Assembly (NCBI GenBank): GCA_030949725.1
Contig: JAUZSE010000006.1
Span: 1-64,000, forward strand
Direction of reading: 5' to 3'
Origin: Sulfurovum sp.
GTDB taxonomy: Bacteria; Campylobacterota; Campylobacteria; Campylobacterales; Sulfurovaceae
Length of the DNA stretch: 64,000 bases
This document shows, piece by piece, positions 58,965 through 64,000 of the stretch. A program made the translations under genes and the position numbers. Every line of letters starts with the position of its first letter. Positions within the stretch are counted from its first letter, which is position 1. The notes beneath the pieces are model-generated. The model searched no databases and was not told the DNA's origin. It worked only from the letters and a program-made list of their open reading frames with translations.

Positions 58965-59447
58965 TCAAATATTTAATATTTCTTCTAATTTCTTGATTGA
59001 AAAGCGTGTGGATTGTTCTTGAATTTCCTCTCTTGAACCAGAAAAGTTACAGTGAAATACCTCTTGGATAAAAGGTGTTTTTAGACCTATATATACAGTT
59101 CCTACAGGTTTTAGTTCAGTTCCACCACTAGGTCCTGCGATACCAGAGACGGCAATGGCATAGTTAGACTTTGCTAATTTTTGTATGCCTTCAAGCATTT
59201 GAGCAACACATTGAGAACTTACTGCACCATATTGGTCTAGTACTTCATCCTCAACCCCTAACCATAAGTGTTTTATTTCGTTGGAATAAGTCACGCATGA
59301 ACCATTGAGTATTGCAGATGCACCTGGAACGGCTGTAAATGCAACAGCTATACGTCCACCTGTACATGATTCTGCAAAAGAAATGGTTTGATTTTCTAAA
59401 GTGAGTTTTTCAATGATATTTTTGACGATATTATAGGTATTTTTCAT
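58965..59447 (-). CDS. CinA C-terminal domain protein (nicotinamide-nucleotide amidase type)
   Basis: The 160-residue protein consists only of the CinA_C/PncC domain: 'ISFAESCTGGRIAVAFTAVP', 'VTYSNEIKHLWLGV', 'YAIAVSGIAGPSGGTELKPVGTVYIG'. The serine/threonine of AESCTGG is catalytic in PncC enzymes, which recycle NMN to nicotinate mononucleotide. Campylobacterota usually carry this short form. Confidence 0.92.
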   Translation of the reverse strand: MKNTYNIVKNIIEKLTLENQTISFAESCTGGRIAVAFTAVPGASAILNGSCVTYSNEIKHLWLGVEDEVLDQYGAVSSQCVAQMLEGIQKLAKSNYAIAVSGIAGPSGGTELKPVGTVYIGLKTPFIQEVFHCNFSGSREEIQEQSTRFSIKKLEEILNI

Positions 59448-59542
59448 AAGATAATTGTATCAAAAGTAGCTTCTAATCCTCTTTTAGATAAAATAATCGG
59501 ATAATATAACAGGGGCGACCCTCATTTAAGGTGTTATCAACA

Positions 59543-62307
59543 ATGGATTTTAAAGACACACTCCTCCTCCCCAAAACTGACTTCCCAATGCGTGGAAACC
59601 TTCCCAACAATGAACCTAAAAAGTATCAATCTTGGTATGATGACGATATTTATGGGCAAATGAAAGCCAAACGTGAAGGTGCAGAAATGTTTACTTTACA
59701 TGATGGACCTCCGTATGCTAATGGTGACATTCACATAGGTCATGCACTTAATAAAACACTTAAAGACATCATCTTAAAATATAATTATTTTCAAGGTAAA
59801 GCTGTTCGTATGACACCAGGTTGGGACTGCCATGGTTTACCTATAGAACAAAAAGTGGAAGAAAAACTTGGTAAAAGTAAAAAAGAAGCGATGCCAACAG
59901 AAAAATTTAGAGAGCTTTGTCGTGCGCATGCAGCTAAGTTTGTAGACATTCAAAGAGATGGTTTTAAACAACTAGGGATTATCGCTGATTGGGAGAACCC
60001 TTATGTGACTATGGATTTTAAGTTTGAAGCCAACATTTACAGAACACTTTGTGAAGTAGCTAAAAAAGGTTTATTGGTTGAAAGACATAAGCCTATCTTT
60101 TGGTCATGGGCTGCTAGAACTGCCTTGGCTGATGCAGAGGTAGAGTATCAAGATAAAGAAGATTATTCACTTTATGTACACTTTGAGTTAAGTGATGCGG
60201 CTAAAGAAAAAGTAGGTGTGGAAGGTAAAGCAGGACTTGTTATATGGACAACCACTCCTTGGACATTGCCTGCAAATACAGGTATCTCACTCAATCCCGA
60301 AGAGATGTATGTACTTACAGATGATGGTCATATCGTAGCAGAGGTACGTTATGACGCGATGATAGCTGAGGGTGTTGTTTCTGGACATGCATCACGTAAA
60401 TTTGCGTCTACTGAACTTGAAAACGTATTGGCTATCAATCCTGTAAATGGACGTAGCTCTAAGATAGTACTTGGCGACCATGTGCTTATGGATGGTGGTA
60501 CAGGATGTGTACATACTGCTCCAGGACATGGGGAAGATGACTACAAAGTAGGACTCAAATATGGGCTAGAAGTAGTGATGCCTGTAGATGAACGTGGATG
60601 TTTTGATGAGTCTGTGGTGGGTCTTAATTTACTTGCCTAACCCTGAAGAATTTGTAGGTATGCATATCTTCAAAGCCAATGAGCCTATCTTGGAGATACT
60701 TGGTGACTGCGTTGCTTAAACAAAGTAAGTTTTGGCACTCTTATCCACACTGTTGGAGAACGAAAAAACCACTTATCTATAGAGCTACTAACCAATGGTT
60801 TATCTCTATAGATGACAAAGCAGAGGGTGCTAAAGAGTCTTTACGTGATACAGCACTCAATGCTATTGAAAATGTAGATTTTTACCCAAAAACATCTAAA
60901 AATCGTCTCAAACCGATGATAGAAGGTAGACCAGATTGGTGTATCTCTCGTCAGCGTTCTTGGGGTGTACCTATCGCATTCTTTAGAATAAAAAGCACCA
61001 AAGCTGTTATTTTTGATGAAGATGTATTGGAGCATGTTGCAAATTTGTTTGATATTCATGGGGCAGATGCTTGGTATGCTATGAGCAATGCAGAACTATT
61101 GCCATCGGATACGAAATACAATCCAGATGATTTGGAAAAACTTACAGATATTTTAGATGTATGGTTTGATTCAGGGTCTACTTGGAATTCAGTTCTTGGC
61201 AGTGGTAACTACGATGCGGGGCAATATCCAGCATCTCTTTATATAGAAGGTTCTGACCAACATAGAGGTTGGTTTCAGTCTTCACTACTACTTTCTTCGG
61301 CTGTGAACGGAATATCTCCATACAAAACGCTTATTACCCACGGATTTACCGTAGACAATAAGGGTGAAAAAATGTCTAAGTCTAAGGGTAACGTGATGGC
61401 TCCAGACAAGGTCATCAAGCAGTATGGGTCTGAGATATTAAGACTATGGGTGGCACTTTCAGACTATCAAAGCGACTTGAAAATCTCTGATGGTATCTTG
61501 AAGCAAACAGCAGAACAGTACAGAAAGATACGTAATACGTTTAGATTTTTACTAGCAAATGTGAATGACCTTGAAGCTTATGTAGCTAATGATGCTTATG
61601 GTGAGTTGGACAGATGGATATTGGCTAAAGCAGGAGAAGTCTTCGCTTCGGTTAAAAGCTCCTTTGATGAATATGATTTTCTTAGAGGGTTTGCAACGCT
61701 AAATCACTTCATTACCAATGAGCTTTCAGGTATCTATATGGATATCACCAAAGATAGACTGTATTGTGAAGATATAAATGACCCTGTTAGACGTGCAACG
61801 CAATCAGCGATGGCACATATCTCTAAAGCGATGTTGGGACTTATAGCCCCTGTACTAACCTATACGGCAGATGAGATACTCGAATATGCCTCGCCATTGT
61901 TTAAAAATGGCATGGAAAATGTCTTTGACCTTCTTTATGTACCTGTACCTAAAATAGAGTCTTCACTTGATGATACTCTACTTTTAGAAGCCAGAGTAAA
62001 ATTTTCTGAAGCTGTAGATAAACTCAAAAAAGAGAAGCTTATGAAGTCTACACTTGAAGTAGAAATCGTGGGTGACATGAGCTTATTTACCATAGGTGAC
62101 GCTAAAGATTTGGAAGATTGGTTTGTAGTATCTGCTATGAAAAGTAGCTCTGAGGGTGAACAAGTGGCTTCATTTGAACTAGAAGGCAAAACATATACAG
62201 TACATAAAGCCACTGCCGCCAAATGTCCTAGATGTTGGAGATTTACAGCAAGTAGCGAAGACTGTGCTTGTGAACGTTGCGAAAAAGTTGTTGGTGAATT
62301 AGCCTAA
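59543..62307 (+). CDS. ileS: Isoleucyl-tRNA synthetase, two frameshifts
   Basis: The start is ATG 59543 ([18 protein letters not shown]); a GTG twelve bases upstream is less likely. Class I motifs are HIGH ('[20 protein letters not shown]') and KMSKS ('[13 protein letters not shown]'), with the editing domain '[12 protein letters not shown]', '[15 protein letters not shown]', and a C-terminal zinc knuckle ([14 protein letters not shown]). Extra single bases near 60634 and 60708 break the frame; removal joins [10 protein letters not shown] and [13 protein letters not shown]. Restored length is about 920 residues. The gene is essential, so these are almost surely sequence errors. Confidence 0.95.
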
Positions 62308-62411
62308 TGTTTGACATGACCCAACCCATACAGATAGAAGTGATACTAGGTTCTATTGTTTTTATACTTGTACTGGTGGGGATTGCTTTGGCGTGTTGTG
62401 GCGTATTATAA
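62307..62411 (+). CDS. Small single-helix membrane protein coupled to ileS
   Basis: ATG 62307 overlaps the ileS stop (TAATG). The 34-residue product [20 protein letters not shown] ... is one transmembrane helix. If one T near 62396 is a read error, the frame would instead end AYYKKKLGV at 62430, giving a basic cytoplasmic tail. Function unknown. Confidence 0.5.
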   Translation: MFDMTQPIQIEVILGSIVFILVLVGIALACCGVL

Positions 62412-62524
62412 GAAGAAGTTGGGGGTTTAGGGACTAAAGAAAGCGATGATTTTATGGTGAGTATTTTGTACTATCTATGAAATATGCTATTATACATATA
62501 GATAAAACATATAAAGGATATGTC

Positions 62525-62755
62525 ATGACTATACGTAAAAACTTTCTTTTTGAACAAAAGGTTGCAGCACATCTTGAAGAGATAGCCAAATTAGAAGGTA
62601 AAACGCAAACACAAATAACCCAAGAAGCCATAGAAGATAGATATAAATATATCCATACGAAAAAAAAATTAGAAGCCTTGGAAAGATTATCTGGTTCACT
62701 GACGGGTAAAATTGGCGATATTTATAGCAAAAACTACATCATTTTACCTACTTAG
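62525..62755 (+). CDS. Antitoxin-like protein of a decayed VapBC-type pair
   Basis: The start at ATG 62525 follows AAAGGATATGTC. 'KNFLFEQKVAAHLEEIAKLE' and 'QTQITQEAIEDRYKYIHTKK' form an RHH-like antitoxin, and the C-terminal 'LERLSGSLTGKIGDI' is the usual PIN-binding tail. The last dozen residues come from out-of-frame toxin sequence, showing that the junction with the toxin is deleted. Confidence 0.65.
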   Translation: MTIRKNFLFEQKVAAHLEEIAKLEGKTQTQITQEAIEDRYKYIHTKKKLEALERLSGSLTGKIGDIYSKNYIILPT

Positions 62756-63008
62756 AAGCCAAAAAAAAGCCACACTTACTGAAGCTCTTTCTACTATACG
62801 AGAAAGTACAAATATTTGTGAACTCATCCCTATAGAGAGGGAAGATGTAGAAGATACACTCTTACTCTGTGAAGACGAAAAATCTCCTTTTAAAGACTAT
62901 GAAGATGCGTTACAATATATATGTGCCAAAAAGGTAAAGGCTGATTTAATAGTAACGAATGATAAAGGTTTTGTAAGTTTGGATATAGAGGTGAGAGGGA
63001 CGAAGTAA
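62712..63008 (+). pseudogene. PIN-domain (VapC-type) toxin lacking its N-terminal half
   Basis: The visible part is the C-terminal half of a PIN domain: 'YLLRSQKKATLTEALSTI', 'PFKDYEDALQYICAKK', 'ADLIVTNDKGF'. These supply the later acidic residues (D-x-E-D and the TND motif). The first strand with its essential aspartate (DTN-type) is missing, and about 60 residues appear deleted at the junction with the antitoxin. Nuclease activity is unlikely. Confidence 0.7.
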
Positions 63009-63062
63009 GATTCTTTTATTTGAAATAGCTATAATAGAAATTATTAAATCTTAGGAATAAAT

Positions 63063-63441
63063 ATGCAAAATAAAACCCAAAAATTCCCATGGGGAATATA
63101 CATAGGCGACCTCATAGACAATAATGACACTATACCACTCTGCCTAGATAGCAAAAAAGGTGGGTTTTGTGTGTTGTTTGATGAGAGTAGTGAAGCCATA
63201 GCCAATAACTTTATAGAAAATATAGCCTTAAAGCTTTTGGAAGTGATGCCAATAGGGAGTATAGAAGTAGATGTATTTGATTTTGGAAAACCAAGATTTA
63301 TGAAACTCTCTGCACTCAAAACTGCCAATCTCTACACTGCCTCATATTCCAAAAACAGAGCAACAGATAGGTTTGATGCTTTAGAGGAGTTACAAAATGA
63401 GAGACTGCATACACTTTTGAACTATGAGACTCCTACGCTTA
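63063..63441 (+). pseudogene. Gene truncated by IS copy 3; FtsK/HerA-like N-terminal region suspected
   Basis: ATG 63063 opens 127 residues before the IS end. 'FPWGIYIGDLIDNNDTIPLC' followed by 'GGFCVLFDESSEAIANNFIE' and 'IEVDVFDFGKPRF' resembles the strand-loop-helix order of FtsK/HerA-type ATPases. The Walker lysine is not present in this part. The last residues (RTTR) are encoded by the IS. The remainder lies beyond the window. Identity is tentative. Confidence 0.45.
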
Positions 63442-64000
63442 GGACAACAAGATAAACAAACCCAAAATAAGCTAAAATACTATTTATGAAAAAGTACCCA
63501 AAAGAAATAGAAGAGCAAATGCTAAATCTATATAAAAGTTTATCAGAGAAAGACAGAAGACGCTACGCAGGAATAGAAGCAACCAAATTAAGTCATGGAG
63601 GGATAAACTATATATGCGAAATCTTTGAATGTGACTATAGTGGTGTGTCAAGAGGACAAAAAGAGTTAAGAACAGAATTAGATAAAGATAATAAAAGACA
63701 AAGAGAAGAGGGAGGATAAGAAAGTCTATATTGCTCACAAGAGAAGGCTTAGACGAAGCATTCCTAGAGGTTATCGCAGAGAGTACAGCAGGTTCACCGA
63801 TGGATGAGACGATAAAGTGGACAAATTTATCACGGAAAGAGCTACAAACTAGATTGTCAGAGAAAGGTTTTGTAGTTGATGTGGATATAGTGAAACAACT
63901 CTTAAAAAACATCATTTTCGTAAGCGACAAGCATTTAAAACACTTTCAGGAAAAGTAGATGTTGCAAATAGAGATGAGCAATTTAAAAATATTGAAAAAC
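63442..64000 (+). mobile_element. ISAzo13-type insertion sequence, copy 3 (partial, runs off window)
   Basis: It is in the opposite orientation to the other copies, starting with the right inverted repeat GGACAACAAGATAAACAAAC after TTA (63439-63441). It interrupts the preceding gene. Confidence 0.9.
63486..64000 (+). pseudogene. ISAzo13-type transposase, copy 3, premature stop in ORFA
   Basis: The same protein as the other copies, but GGAGGAAG has become GGATAAG near 63715, giving an early TAA and a one-base shift; one S-to-N change also occurs. The slippery A_AAA_AAC site (63904-63910) is retained. The DDE half lies outside the window. Confidence 0.85.

Noticed and set aside
59448-59542. 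T-box leader upstream of ileS
   Set aside because: Too short, with no specifier stem or T-box sequence; T-boxes are not expected in this phylum.

Overview
The window is AT-rich chromosome from a Campylobacterota (Epsilonproteobacteria) bacterium. A Sulfurovum/Sulfurimonas-like organism fits best: an MlaE-type permease with an N-terminal STAS region, a PEB4-like parvulin beside class II fba, AcnB, MetH, short intergenic gaps, and promoters with a TATAAT box but no clear -35. The genus is inferred from gene order and protein character; no search was run.

Layout. 1-11.4 kb: housekeeping genes (patatin fragment, aspC, cysE, speA, a degenerate agmatine-deiminase-like lipoprotein, an Mla-type lipid transport operon, hisS, tmk, coaD, ubiX). 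11.5-29.3 kb: an accessory island with a Sel1-like protein, a CHAT-domain remnant, two AAA-ATPase/PD-(D/E)XK genes (one split by IS66), a 7TMR-DISM histidine kinase with its response regulator, and three exported proteins (clostripain-like protease, RCC1/TSP3-repeat protein, Ig/FISUMP lipoprotein). The three exported genes are each preceded by the same palindromic promoter module. 29.4-36.7 kb: tRNA-Leu, ftsK, a vWA protein, acnB. 36.9-40.3 kb: a group II intron inside a tiny two-gene operon, its maturase wrecked by an ISAzo13-type insertion sequence. 40.3-57.1 kb: core metabolism and folding (ilvBH, lpxD, metH, a diheme-type cytochrome b, pepD, nth, three SurA/PEB4-like chaperones, fba, a PLP enzyme, hisD). 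57.1-64 kb: a RelBE-type toxin-antitoxin pair, seven tRNAs in a duplicated array, cinA, ileS, a decayed VapBC pair, and a third IS copy.

Sequence quality. About twenty single-base indels, many in homopolymers, break otherwise normal genes, including essential ones (ileS, tmk, coaD, hisS, ftsK). This looks like consensus error, so these genes are annotated as one locus each with the break noted. Breaks caused by IS66, the ISAzo13-type IS and the group II intron look real. The ORFA/ORFB arrangement of the IS recurs at an identical A_AAA_AAC site in all three copies, so it is probably programmed frameshifting rather than error.

Most interesting: (i) a two-component system whose own upstream region, including its first 27 codons, has been copied upstream of a secreted-protein gene, suggesting a small surface-protein regulon; (ii) a 20-residue TisB/DinQ-like hydrophobic peptide gene with its own promoter, mutually exclusive leader hairpins and terminator; (iii) a -1 slippery site in an ISAzo13-type transposase; (iv) a coupled small-gene pair split by a group II intron; (v) an exported agmatine-deiminase-like protein that has lost its catalytic residues yet is translationally coupled to speA.
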